This document shows, one piece after another, positions 11,349 to 22,709 of a DNA stretch of 64,000 nucleotides (positions are counted from its first letter, which is position 1; each line of letters begins with the position of its first letter). A program made the translations under genes and the position numbers. Source of the stretch: Rhizophagus irregularis (Eukaryota > Glomeromycota > Glomeromycetes > Glomerales > Glomeraceae); NCBI RefSeq assembly GCF_026210795.1, contig NC_089443.1:2790001-2854000 (forward strand). Direction: 5' to 3'. The notes under the pieces were generated by a model that was not told the DNA's origin, did no database searches, and saw only the letters and a list, made by a program, of their open reading frames with translations.

Positions 11349-13522
11349 ATGGGTTGCAAAATTTTAAAACATCATTTAATGTTAATTTTGTTAATTCAAT
11401 TGTTTCTTTGGGTTACATTTGTAAATGGACAATTTATACCAGGACCTCGAACAGGTCACACGGCAACTCTCATCGGAGATAAAATATATTTTATAGGAGG
11501 ATATAATTTTTCAATTAAACCTAAAGAAAGTGATGTATTTTATTATGATGGAAATAAACTAGCATGGGTAGACGTGAATAGTCAAGTTAGTGGTCAAGAT
11601 GCAGATATGCCACTTCAATTTGGACATACGGCTAATATAGGAGGACCTAAACAAGATTTGATATTTATTATAGGTGGTGACCGATTTTCAACAGTATATC
11701 AACTTGATACTAAAACAAATAAAATTATTACACCAATAATTCTGGGAGATTTTCCAACTAGGGATAACTTAATGTTTATGAGTTCTGTTAGTTATAAAGG
11801 GCTAATTTATTTGTTTGGTGGAATAGAAATAGATAAAACTGGTACTAATGTTTTTTATGATAATCATTATATTTTTGATACTATTAATTTGAATTGGAAA
11901 GAGGGTGGCCTTACTAATGTTCCTCCTCCCAGATATAAGCATACAGCAACATTAGTTGATGAAATTATATATTATATTGGTGGTATACAAATGAATAATG
12001 CTTATACTACTTCTTATGCTTCAATGTCCATTGTACGTAAGATTATAGATAATTAAAGTTATATTAAGTATGAGAGTTATATTAATAAGTTGATTTTATT
12101 ATTGTAGATTTTTCGATATAATACTATTTCAAATACATGGTCTTCAAAGGTCAGTTATAAAATTATTCTTTTTTGAATATCACGTGATATCTAATACGTT
12201 AATAACTCTAGGTAGCTACAGGAAATACTCCAGGACTTAGAGCTGGCCATTCAGCTGTTTTAGGTGATTTTCTTCTTTAAATTTAAAAATATTTTGTTTT
12301 ATTTATTTATTTAATTTTTATTTTATAGTTGAAGGCAAAATTTGTATATTTGGAGGCGTTTACCTTGATTCATCACCTACAGAATCAATTGCTATGTTGG
12401 ATACTAACAACTTAGAATGGTCAATACCATCTTTTAAAAATCCAAGGAGACCAAATATGCCAACTTTACCAAACCTAGTTTATCATACTGCCACATTAGT
12501 AGATAAGCGTATGTTCGTTGCTTTCGGTGAGTTATTTTTTTAAAATGTTTCAATGTAAATTCATCTCACGTGACTTTAATTATTATTTTATTTTAGGAAA
12601 TGATACGGATAAATCGGCTAATGCGGTTACTAGTGGATATAAAGGATTAAATACTGATTTTTATATATTTGACTTTAATAATTTTGAATGGTACATTGCA
12701 TCGGCAGATGAACTTACGAATCCATCTTCTAATATCCCAAAGTTATTTCCTTCCAGTGCAGGAATGCCATCGAGTAAATTAGCAATTATTGGTTTATCAG
12801 TTGGAATAGTGCTAAGTATATTGGCAGTAGTCGGAATATTAGTATTTGTATATTATAAACGTAAGAAAAATCAAAGTGAAGGTGATGTCGGTTATCCAGA
12901 AGATGATTCAAATATTTCTTATGATAAAATGTCATTAAGTCAACGATCAACTTTATATTCAAGTCGACCATCAATGCAATATCAATTTACAAAACAATTT
13001 ACACCAGAACAACGTATCTCAAATAATAATAATTTAACTCAGCCTCAAGATAATCTCAGTCAAGAATTTTTTATTTTACAAATTCCATCAGATGGTGATA
13101 GATTTTCTAATCATTCTTCTAATTATTATCCCGGAATTGGAACTGATCCTCATTCTCGAAGAAGTGAAGTTTCTCCACCCCCTCCCCCTTTAACTTATCC
13201 TTATTCTCAAAGAAATGAAGCTCCTCTCCCCTCTCCCCCTTCAACTGATCCTCATTCTCAAAGAAATGAAGTTCCTCTCTCCCCTCCCCCTTCAACTGAT
13301 CCTCATTCTCAAGGAAGTGAAGCTGTTCTCCCCTCTCCCCCTTCAACTGATCCTCATTCTCAAGGAAGTGAAGCTTCTCTCCCCCCTCCCCCTTCAACTG
13401 ATCCTCATTCTCAAGATTCTCAAGGAAGTGAAGCTCCTCTCTCTCCTCCCCCTTTAACTGATCCTTATTCTCAAGGAAGTGAAGCTCTTCTCCCTTCTCC
13501 CCCTCCCCCTCAGACTCCATAA
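11349..13522 (+). CDS. kelch-repeat single-pass membrane protein, gene 1
   Basis: Five exons: 11349-12032, 12108-12149, 12212-12263, 12329-12526 and 12597-13522, giving 633 residues. A signal peptide covers 1-27 (cut before QFIPGPR). Residues 28-360 form about six kelch blades: GHTATLIGDKIYFIGGYN, IFIIGGD, IYLFGGI, HTATLVDEIIYYIGGIQ, KICIFGGV and HTATLVDKRMFVAFGN. A transmembrane helix spans about 387-412 (IIGLSVGIVLSILAVVG) and is followed by the stop-transfer YYKRKK. The cytoplasmic tail of about 220 residues is Gln/Ser-rich and then carries seven 17-residue repeats of the type TDPHSQ-SE-PLPPPPS. The kelch propeller probably binds a ligand outside the cell, and the proline repeats could recruit SH3, WW or EVH1 proteins. 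That is an inference. It is the first gene of a six-gene array and nearly identical to gene 2. Confidence 0.85.
13141..13515 (+). repeat. 51-bp coding minisatellite, tail of kelch gene 1
   Basis: Seven units of about 51 bp (one has a 9-bp internal duplication), each starting ACTGATCCTCATTCTC or a close variant and ending in a C-rich run. They encode the 17-residue proline-rich tail units. Units differ by point changes in multiples consistent with purifying selection on Pro and Ser positions. The matching repeats in gene 2 differ in number. Confidence 0.85.
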
Positions 13523-14699
13523 ACTTTATAAATATTACGTAAAAACTTACTTATTATTACATTAACATGGTATAAACATTTTAAACTTCATAATAGACAA
13601 TTACTGCTTTAAGTAATCAAGCAATCTTTATAATATGATATGACATTCGTATACTGTACCTATAATTCTGTTTTCATTAATTAGTCTGTCACTTTCAAAA
13701 TATTAATTAACATTAAGTGTTTTTAATATAATAAATTACCTTTTTATATTGTATTATTTTATGGTTTATTATAATGTAAAATTTATTGTAAACGCCTCCA
13801 CAAAAATAATATACTTTATTTTGATTTACCCGTCACATTAAACTGGTGATACAATACAAAAGATATTAACTTCCGAATTGTGTAATTATTTATTATAAAG
13901 AATTTCCCGTTTAAAAAATTCCCGAAATGTTGATCGCTTCGGTCAGAAAGGAAAGGATTTCTTTTAGACAAACTCGATCATTTTAGTTGCATATCTGATA
14001 TGACTAATTATAAGCATGTGACATTAATACGACATTTTTCATGAAAAGTGAAGAAAGAACTTTTTGCTTATGCGTGCAAACATTGTGTTTTTCTAGAATT
14101 TTCGACTATTTCATTTATTTACTTTTATACTTATAGTTAATGACAATATAAAGGATAGAACTGACTTTGTACATTTGCCTGATGAATATTATCTAAAAAT
14201 ATTAAAAACACGTAGTAGTAGTTAATAATTTTCGAAAATATAGACATTACTTACTGTAATTGACGTAAATTACATTATACACATTCAATGCTCTTGAATG
14301 GAAATTTAAACTAAAGGCAATTAATAGCATCAGGAAGTTTTTAGGTGGGTCGGTCCATGTAATTCCACGTGGGTTTGCTCAGAAATACGTGGAATTCCAC
14401 ACATTCCCAATATCCTACATGGATCCACACCGAATTTTGTGGACTTATGCCGAAAATACCACGTGTTTCGTCACAGGGTATTCGGAAAATACTGGAACTG
14501 TTAGATTCCACATATTTCCACAGTATTTGATGTGGATTTCTGTGGATTTTAAACGGAAAAAAATTCCTGATGAGATTGGATACCAAATAATCCTAAAAAG
14601 CGATTCATGAACAAGCAATTATATGCGGAAAGAATGAAAAAATCAATCAAATGAAAAAAATAGTCAATTGAAATTAATTTCAATCAAGTATCTTAACTT
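13523..14699. other. 3' flank of kelch gene 1; duplicated then unique spacer
   Basis: To 14294 this is the downstream part of the duplicated segment. From about 14340 to 14560 there is a GC-richer stretch rich in GTGGA/TCCAC words, including the palindrome GTGGAATTCCAC. It resembles a degraded inverted-repeat element, but I could not define its ends. Confidence 0.35.
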
Positions 14700-15573
14700 T
14701 TAAATACCCTCGTTCATCAGTTCCGTCTTTCTATCTCCATTAATTTTATCTGGGTCGGGATTATTGGGACCTTCTGACATCTCAAGCAAAAATAACGGGA
14801 TTTGCCCTATAAAAAATTTTTATCCGAATATTTCCATTATTTCTCCGTGTCTTCCGTAAAAATTCCGTGAAAATGATACATTCACGGATATCCGTGTTAG
14901 CGAGATGAAAATTTCCATATAAATTCCATGAAAATGATACATTCACGGAACGGATCAGATTTTTTACAGGGAATTGCCTTGGTCGCTCAAAAAACTCTAA
15001 GACACCATCAGCTTTATACCCGTTATCTTGAGCATCGACCTTGGTAGAAATGTCTCGTTCACATGAGAAATATCGTAATGAGTTGATAAAGCAAAATGTA
15101 ACAAAAAACAGATACGCTATTACGTGAGCTGTCACACGTGCGTTCGGGAGTATTCAGTTCCTCATAATACCATTCATTTTTGTGATTAGTTGTATCAAGG
15201 TGACTAGAGACGCTCTTAATAACAAAAATATCGGGCATTTCTGATTGATCATAACTCTCTACTGGCATAGGAAAGGTGTTAGATAGATAATGAAGTTTTG
15301 TCTAATTGATGAACTTTCCCCTTCATTTTTGCAAACTCTTCGCTGTCTTTTTCATCGGTTATGTCTTTATTTTCACCTTCTATATCACCATCGTCACAAC
15401 TCTATCTTTTCCTCAATAATCTCATGAAACAGTGACATATACTTATGCGCCTCCGCACTTACATATTCATCCTCATCCGTCAATCTTGACCTTTCAAACA
15501 AAGAATTCAATTCATAGTTGCTCAAAAGTTCGTGAACCTGATTTAGTGTTTTTTCATCTCCCAAATCAATAAT
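14700..15573 (-). pseudogene. fragmented gene, KADGVLEFF-type family
   Basis: Minus-strand coding pieces read, in order, YYIIDLGDEKTLNQVHELL, then FERSRLTDEDEYVSAEAHK, PDIFVIKSVSSHLDT, TKVDAQDNGYKADGVLEFF, and MSEGPNNPDPDKINGDRKT. The frame changes between pieces and there are stop codons. The miniature element at 14807-14969 interrupts the stretch between ERPRQ and the MSEGPN piece, and another element (15582-16119) truncates the 5' end. The KADGV-EFF signature followed by an acidic/Leu-Glu strand is familiar to me from multicopy Rhizophagus proteins and faintly resembles a nuclease core, but I would not assign a function. Confidence 0.45.
14807..14969. mobile_element. 163-bp MITE with 9-bp target duplication
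   Basis: The ends CTATAAAAAAT and ATTTTTTACAG form an imperfect terminal inverted repeat. The flanks GGATTTGCC (14798-14806) and GGAATTGCC (14970-14978) are a 9-bp duplication with one mismatch, as Mutator-like elements make. An internal repeat CCGTGAAAATGATACATTC occurs twice. Removing the element restores continuous reading across the host pseudogene, which supports the boundaries. Confidence 0.7.
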
Positions 15574-15581
15574 ATAATATG

Positions 15582-16119
15582 GGTAACCGGACTTTTCGCC
15601 GATGTTCTTTTCACCGAAACCCATTTCGCCGAGGCAATTTCGCCGAAGGGATATTTCACCGAAGTAACATTTCGCCGAAAGCCGTTTTCCAAGTAGACAT
15701 TTCGCTGAATGACCATTTACCGAAACCATTTCACCGAAGCCATTTCACCGGGACATTTCGCCGAAATTGTGAAATTTTTTAATTTTTCTTTTTCTTGAGA
15801 AGACAAACGAATTATTTAATACAGTATATTAAGTCACGTTTATTTTAATAAAAAAGATAACAAAATCATCATAAAATGAAATGAAATATTTTAGAGAGAA
15901 TTTGTACTTTGAGCATTTTTTATTTTCTTTGTATCGAATTGTTAATGATCAAGGAAATGTTTATCTGTTATATGTTAATCATTAACATTTTCTGCGAAAT
16001 GTCCTTCGACGAAATGTCCATTCGATGACATCACATTCGGTGAAATATTTCTTCAGCGAAACTTCACTTCGGCGAAATGGTTTTCGGCAAAATGAAATTC
16101 GGCGAAACGTACCGTAACC
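15582..16119. mobile_element. 538-bp MULE-like MITE with TTCGCCGAA arrays
   Basis: The ends GGTAACCGG and CCGTAACC are inverted. The flanks TATAATATG (15573-15581 and 16120-16128) are an exact 9-bp direct repeat. Both subterminal regions consist of degenerate tandem copies of ATTTCGCCGAA-type words: 14 or so in the left 200 bp and about 8 in the right 110 bp, in inverted orientation. The centre of about 210 bp is plain AT-rich sequence. No transposase is encoded. The repeats produce spurious FGE/RRN-rich ORFs on both strands. The 9-bp duplication points to a Mutator-type transposase acting in trans. Confidence 0.8.
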
Positions 16120-16125
16120 TATAAT

Positions 16126-16716
16126 ATGATGCGCACGGTCTAAAGCCACCACTTTTTTATTTTTTGGCCAAATTTTATAAAATCACGTGAGCAAAATTTC
16201 ATTGGTCAATATTTACTAATCATGGGTTTGTAGAATAGAATACCAATTGTTTTAGCCAGAATTAATATTAATTCTGGCTAAAATGATTTATAAAATTCAT
16301 ATTATCAGAAAGAATCTGTTATTTTATTATATTTAAAATTGTGATATCCATCAAATCTTTTCTATATTCATTAAGAATAATAAACATATATTTAATTTGT
16401 TCTCATTCGGTTATTTTAAACAAAAATATTTTTATATTAATTCTTAATTAATTAATTTAAGCCAGTTTATAAATTTTGGCCTGCATTAAATTAGTGTTAA
16501 ACTGGCCACTCCGAATTTATTCAAAACATAGTAAAATAACCAAAATTAAAACTTATATATCTTATGCTACAATAATTCAATTTGAAAAACCCTCTGTTAC
16601 ATAAAAGTATACTGTTTAATTACAGAAAGTTTTTTAAAAAATATTGATTAAATTTTTTTTACTATTCATTTGAAATCACATGATAAAAAGTGATGGCTTT
16701 AGACTGTTTGCACCAT
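16126..16716. mobile_element. 591-bp terminal-inverted-repeat element
   Basis: The left end ATGATGCGCACGGTCTAAAG matches the reverse complement of the right end (CTTTAGACTG, TTTGCACCAT) with few mismatches over about 27 bp. Internally there is a second inverted pair, AGCCAGAATTAATATT / AATATTAATTCTGGCT near 16256-16283. The interior has no ORF. The right end abuts the beginning of duplication copy 2. Confidence 0.65.
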
Positions 16717-17407
16717 AAAAACCGGCCGAAACCGAAATAAATCATGTATAAATGCATTTATTTATATACTATATAGTAGTACCAAAGATTATTATATAAA
16801 ATTGAATTATTGTAAAGTAGAATTTATCTTGTTCTCTTAATCTCATTTTCCAAACATCTTTTCAAAAAGGAGATCTGTCTTGAAATAGGAGGCATTTTCC
16901 ATTAAAAGATCCGAAACCTTAAAAATTTGATACCTTGTGCTTTATTTAATCTTTGAGTAATTTTAATAAAAGTTCAACCGAATACATAAAACAATGCAAT
17001 ACATCGCTTTTTTGAAAATACTAAGGAAAAAGAATATTTTTTCTCTAGAAGTAGCCCTGAAACAGTTTTCATTAATTTCAAAATGAAAATAATGTTTTTG
17101 AAAAAAGAGAGCTATTACATTAAATACTGTAATGATTTAGAACATTTTTACCAAAGCTGGAATGAAAATATTAAGAAGAATCCTGGAAGTTTAAAAAAAT
17201 ACATCAATTTTAATATAAATTTATTAACTGTTAATTAACAATTATAAATGTCTATCGATAATGTTTTTGTAATATTACCATACATAGTTATCTTCGGGAA
17301 GTGTATGATTTGTAGATCGGATAAACATATAAGAGATATCCGAAGTAAATTCCAAAAAAAAATAACAATTATTTATTCTTAACCATATCAGATTTCTGTT
17401 TGATTAG

Positions 17408-17869
17408 TATGGAAAGCCGTCCTTGACAAAAGGTTGATATCCAGACATCATGTTGGATAATGTCTAGACATCATGTTTGATATATGTAGAATAATGTTTG
17501 TACATCATTCAACATGATGCTCTATGGAAAGCCGTCCTTGACAAAAGGTTGATATCCAGACATCATGTTGGATAATGTCTAGACATCATGTTTGATATAT
17601 GTAGGATGATGTTTGTACATCATTCAACATGATGCTCAAGCATCAACCGACATGATGTCTTAGACATCATGTTACCAAATATAGTAAATTTTATTTTGTG
17701 TAACTCATAAATATACTATATTTGGTAATTTGATCAGCATGATGTCTAGACATCATGTCGGTTGATGTCTTTCACATCATGTTAAAACATAGACATACCA
17801 TCATGATGTCTAAATATTATATTTCATGATGTTTGGACATCAACCTTTTGTCAAGGACGGCTTTCCATA
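17408..17869. mobile_element. 462-bp MITE in kelch gene 2 upstream region
   Basis: Terminal inverted repeats run TATGGAAAGCCGTCCTTGAC and its complement over more than 40 bp. The flanking GATTAG (17402-17407 and 17870-17875) is a 6-bp direct repeat, and duplication copy 1 shows the near-empty site (TTTGATTAAACTC). The first 115 bp is tandemly duplicated inside the element. The interior is built of palindromic CATGATGTCTAGACATCATG-type words. It lies 250-750 bp before the ATG of gene 2 and so may alter that gene's promoter relative to gene 1. Confidence 0.85.
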
Positions 17870-18119
17870 GATTAGACTCTAACGGATAGCCAAAATAAGT
17901 AATATCAAAATATGATTTTTTTTAGGTTTTGTGTTACCTAAAATAAATGATAACAAATCAAATATCAAATTACAAATTTATTGTTTATTTTCATGCAAGC
18001 CATTTGAGCTTGGCACCGAACAAATGTCCCTTTATCGAATTGCGCCGGATGTACAAATTCTCCCTTTCTCTGTAATTCATAAATCCATAAAAATGGATGA
18101 TTCATTTTTCAGGATTTTC

Positions 18120-18144
18120 AACCCTTTTTCTAGAAAAAAAGGTT
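18120..18144 (+). promoter_or_regulatory. leader inverted repeat upstream of kelch gene 2
   Basis: Identical to the element before gene 1 and the same 23 bp from the ATG. Conservation here is expected from the recent duplication and is not independent evidence. Confidence 0.35.
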
Positions 18145-18166
18145 AAAGGAATATACTTAATCAAAA

Positions 18167-20260
18167 ATGGGTTGCAAAAATTTAAAACATCATTTAATGT
18201 TAATTTTATTAATTCAATTGTTTCTTTGGGTTACATTTGTAAATGGGCAATTTATACCAGGACCTCGAGTAGGTCACACGGCAACTCTCATCGGAGATAA
18301 AATATATTTTATAGGAGGATATAATTTTACAACTCCTAAAGAAAGTGATATATTTTATTATAATGGAATAGCATGGGTAGAATTGAATAATCAAGTTAGT
18401 GGTCAAGGTGCAGATATGCCACCTAAACTTGGACATACAGCTAATGTAGGAGGACGTAATCAAGATTTGATATTTATTATAGGAGGTGATGACGAATTTT
18501 CGAAAGTATATCAACTTGATACTAAGACAAATAATGTTACTTTACCAACAATTCTGGGAATTATTCCAAATAAGGATAGCTTAGTATTTATGAGTTCTGT
18601 TAGTTATAAAGGGAAAATTTATTTGTTTGGTGGAGGAAAAATTGAAGCTGATATAATTACTTTGTATAATAATCATTATATTTTTAATACTAATAATTCG
18701 AATTGGGAAGATGGTAGCTTAGTTGGTGCTCCTCCAGCCAGATATAAGCATACAGCAACATTAGTTAATGAAATGATATATTATATTGGTGGTATACAAA
18801 TAAATAATTCTTATGTTTCTTATACTTTAATGTCCGATGTACGTAAGATTATTATAGATAATTAAAGTTATATAAAATATGAGAATTATATTAATAAGTT
18901 GATTTTATTATTGTAGATTTATCAATATAATACTATCTCAAATACATGGTCTTTAGAGGTTAGTTAATTAAAATCATTTTTTTTTTTAATATTACATGGT
19001 ATCTAATACGTTAATAACTCTAGGTAGCTACGTTAGCTCCAGGAGATACTCCAGGACGTAGAGCTGGCCATTCAGCTGTTTTAGGTGATTTTTTCTTTAA
19101 ATTTAAAAATATTTTGTTTTATTTATTTATTTATTTATTTATTATTTATTTTATAGTTGAAGACAAAATTTGTATATTTGGAGGCGCTTACTTTGATTCA
19201 ACACCTACAGAATCAATCGCTATGTTGGATACCAACACTTTAGAATGGTCAATACCACATTTTAAAAATCCTGAGAGACCAAATATGCCAACTTTACCAA
19301 ACCTAGTTTATCATACTGCCACATTAGTAGATAAGCGTATGTTAGTTGCTTTCGGTGAGTTATTTTTTTAAAATGTTTCAATGTAAATTCATCTCATGTG
19401 ACTTTAATTATTATTTTATTTTAGGAAATGATACGGATATTGTTGTTAATGGAGGATATAAAGGATTAAATAATAATTTTTATATATTTGACTTTAATAA
19501 TAATGAATGGTACATTACAACAGCAGATGAACTTACGAATCCATCTTCTAATATTCCAAAGTTATTTTCTTTCAGCAGTAGTGCAGGAATATCATCGAAT
19601 AAACCACTAACTATTGCTTTATTATCAGTTGGAATAATACTAGGTGTAGCAATAGTCGGAACAGTAATATTTGTATATTATAAACGTAAGAAAAATCAAA
19701 GTAAAGAAGATGTCGGTTATTCGGCAGATGATTCAAATATTTCTTATGATAAATTTTCATTCAGTCAACGATCAACTTTATATTCAAGCCAACCATCAAT
19801 GCAATATCAATCTACATATCAACAATTTACACCAGAACAATGTATCTCAAATATTAATAATTTAACTCAGCCTCAAGGAAATCTTGGTCAAGAATATTTT
19901 ATTTTACCAATTCCATCAGATGGTGATAGATTTTCTAATCATTCTTCTAATTATTATCCCGGAATCGGAACTGATCCTTATTCTCAAAGAAGTGAAGTTT
20001 CTTCACCCCCTCCCCCTTCAACTGAAGTTTCTCCACCCCTTCCCCCTTCAACTGATCCTCATTCTCGAAGAAGTGAAGTTTCTCCACCCCCTCCCCCTTC
20101 AACTGATCCTCATTCTCAAAGAAGTGAAGTTTCTCCACCCCCTCCCCCTTCAACCGATCCTCATTCTCAAAGAAATGAAGCTCCTCCTCTCCCCACTCCC
20201 CCTTCAACTGATCCTCATTCTCAAGGAAGTGAAGCTCTTCTCTCCCCCAAGACTCCATAA
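18167..20260 (+). CDS. kelch-repeat single-pass membrane protein, gene 2
   Basis: Five exons: 18167-18838, 18917-18958, 19024-19084, 19157-19354 and 19425-20260, giving 602 residues. The signal peptide covers 1-27. Kelch blades include GHTATLIGDKIYFIGGYN, LIFIIGGDDEF, IYLFGGGK, HTATLVNEMIYYIGGIQ, KICIFGGAYFD and HTATLVDKRMLVAFGN. The transmembrane helix is near 386-410 and is followed by YYKRKK. The tail of about 190 residues ends with 17-residue units SPPPPPSTDPHSQRSEV, fewer than in gene 1. It arose by the 4-kb duplication that also made gene 1. The third exon is 9 bp longer (VATLAPGDTP against VATGNTP). The gene appears intact. Confidence 0.85.
19969..20250 (+). repeat. 51-bp coding minisatellite, tail of kelch gene 2
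   Basis: About five full units plus one shortened unit encoding TDPHSQRSEVSPPPPPS-type repeats. They are homologous to 13141-13515, with a different number and order, showing that the tail length evolves by unit gain and loss. Confidence 0.8.
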
Positions 20261-21062
20261 ACTTTATAAATATTACGTAAAAACTTACTTATTACATTAA
20301 CATGGTATAAACATATTAAACTCCATAATAGACAATTACTGCTTTAAGTAATCAAGCAATCTTTATAATATGATATGACATTCGTATACTGTAACTATAA
20401 TTCTGTTTTCATTAATTGGTCTGTCACTTTCAAAATACTATTAACTAACATTAAACGTTTTTAATATAATACATTACCTTTTTATATTGTATTTTTTATA
20501 GTTCATTACAGTGTAAAATTTTATTGTAAGATAACTTCACAAAAAATAATATACTTCATTTTGATTTACTCGTCACATTAAACTGGTGGTACGATACAAA
20601 AGATATTAACTTCCAAATTGTGTAATTATTTATTATAAAGAATTTCCCATTTTTAAAAATTCCCGAAATGTTGATCGCTTCGGTCAGAAATGAAAGAATT
20701 TCTTTTAGACAACTCGATCATTTCAGTTGCATATCTGATATGAATTATAAGCATGTGACATTAATACGACATTTTTCATGAAAAGTGAAGAAAGAAATTT
20801 TTGCTTATGCGTGCAAACACTGTATTTTTCAAGAATTGTTCGGCTATTTCGCCTTTTTCATTTATTTACTTTTTTTATTTATAGTTGGTGATAATATAGA
20901 AGATAGAATTAACTTTGTACAGTACATTTGCCTACAGTGAATATTATCTAAAAATATTAAAAATAAGAATTAGTAGTAGTTAATACTTTTCGAAAAATAT
21001 TCTTGATCTTGAGACATTACTCAATTAACGTAAATTACACGATCATACACATTCAAAGCTCT

Positions 21063-22650
21063 ATATTTTTTTCGATTATTTTAAATTGTTCATAAAAAAT
21101 AATTATTTCTCAGATTGCACATAATTATTTAACATGTGATTATTTTTATCAATCCGCAATAGGAGAAAATTCCGTTATGAACAATTACCGTTAATATGAA
21201 GTGCTAATGCAACAAGCTTTACTACGAGTTTATTACGGAATAAACCATAAAAATCAGCAGACTTAGATTGCAAAATTGTAAATAAACCTTTTATCAGCAA
21301 ATAATTTCTAAATGGGAATGTTTTATTATATTTTCAAAATTGCTACGTAAAATCACACACGACTTTTGGTATCGCGACACTAAACTTGTGTTTATTAACT
21401 TATTGATTTACGAGTTTCTGATCAACTTTTTTATGCTTATTAATAAAAAAATAATTATGTATATTTTTAACATCATACCTCACAATATAAATAAAAATTA
21501 CTAAATCTGAAAGTTTAAGAAATCCTTTTGTTACGGACCAAAATAACAAACAAATAATGTGATTATGAACTACTTCTCACTTTCACACAACTTTTTAGCG
21601 GAGTTATGGCATTACTGTGGCGTTATGGACTTATGGCAATATATGTGCACTACGTAACAAATGTGCAGTGTCACCAACTCTGAAAAACACTCCCTAAAGG
21701 TTAAAATCAATTGTGTAACCATATTGTGAAATATCCGGGGTACTATTGCCTTCACTGTTCTAATTGAACATCACTTGTGCAATCCTAACCAAATTAAAAA
21801 TTTTATTTGTTAATAATATGTAGTAATCCAAATAATTTAATGTTGTGTTATAAACATTAATTACAAACGCATAATTTCTTTATTGAATTTAAACTTGTAT
21901 GGATATAAAACAAAGATGGCTGAGTTTGTACACAAATATATTTAAAATCAATTTCCAAATTGTACCAAATAATGAGAGATTTTGTTTATTCTATTTTTGA
22001 CTCGATCACAAAACGAATCTTGCATAGTACGACATATATATGACCTAAAGCACACAGTTATTTGAATTCAAAAAGAAATTTAAAATTTTTCACATTTTCG
22101 AAGGTAAAAAATTTTGCCACTAAGGAATTACCTTATTTTGTTATGAGAAGCTGGTTCAAATTTGTTAGTTAAATCCGGATGATCAGATTATCCAATAAAG
22201 TATGTTTTTTGATACATAAAGTCATACCGAAAAGAATGACAAAAAATTTTTTTTACCTTTGGCAATATAGATAATGAATATTCGGATGAACGTATAAGAG
22301 ATATCTGAAATACTTATTAATGTTTGTTCGGATAAATGTATAAGAGATATCCGTAGCAATTATTAATGTCTATTCTTAACCTTAAATTAAATATTAGCCT
22401 TCCGCGGATATTAACATTTAAAGTCAGTTGTGTTATTTAGCACTTTGTGTTTCCTAAAATAAATGCCAACGATGGTTTTCAAATTTAAATTCATTATTTA
22501 TGTGGTCAAGCGTACACAGAACAATTATTACTTTAGTGATTATCTTTTTTTATGCAAGATTCCTTTTGAAACCGGAGCACGCTGGGAGTACAAATTCTAT
22601 AATTCATAAACTCATAAAAAAGGGTGCAATCCTTTTTTTTCAGGATTCTC
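21063..22650. other. intergenic region before kelch gene 3
   Basis: About 1.6 kb without coding signal. Two short direct repeats of the type GGATAAATGTATAAGAGATATCCG occur near 22285-22350 and resemble the same phrase upstream of genes 1 and 2 (near 10960 and 17320). They may therefore be a shared upstream element of the array. Confidence 0.4.
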
Positions 22651-22686
22651 AACTTTTTTTCTTTTTTTTTTTGAAAAAAAAGAGTT
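22651..22686 (+). promoter_or_regulatory. leader inverted repeat upstream of kelch gene 3
   Basis: AACT-T-tract followed by an A-tract-GAGTT, ending 24 bp before the ATG. The bases differ from genes 1/2, but the arrangement is the same. Confidence 0.35.
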
Positions 22687-22709
22687 AAAAAAGTATATTT
22701 TTAACGAAA

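Larger units (their letters stand above)
10355..14294. repeat. segmental duplication, copy 1 (kelch gene 1)
   Basis: Starting at ATAAAAACCGGCCGAAACCG, this segment is repeated at 16715-21062 with high identity across the upstream flank, all exons and introns, and about 770 bp of downstream flank. The similarity stops after ACACATTCAATGCTCT (14294 here, 21062 in copy 2). The two differ by small indels, by the number of proline-rich repeats and by one inserted element in copy 2. Confidence 0.85.
16715..21062. repeat. segmental duplication, copy 2 (kelch gene 2)
   Basis: Second copy of the segment at 10355-14294. It is longer mainly because of the 462-bp element at 17408-17869. Introns and flanks are nearly as similar as exons, so the duplication is recent. 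Its left boundary coincides with the end of the terminal-inverted-repeat element at 16126-16716. Confidence 0.85.

Noticed and set aside
13215-13457. Plus-strand ORF with repeated LSPLPLQLILILKE
   Set aside because: Shifted reading of the same 51-bp coding repeat; the equivalent at 19884-20300 is likewise a shadow.
13119-13520. 133-residue minus-strand ORF rich in EELHFLENEDQLKGE
   Set aside because: It is the antisense of the proline-rich minisatellite of kelch gene 1. Gene 2 shows the same shadow (19947-20258).
15394-15782. FGE/RRN-rich ORFs on both strands
   Set aside because: Produced by the TTCGCCGAA arrays of the MITE; only the part of the minus frame below 15573 belongs to a gene remnant.
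17408-17869. Repeated CATGATGTC words considered as a CRISPR-like array
   Set aside because: The repeats are palindromic parts of a transposon with inverted ends and a target duplication; the genome is eukaryotic.
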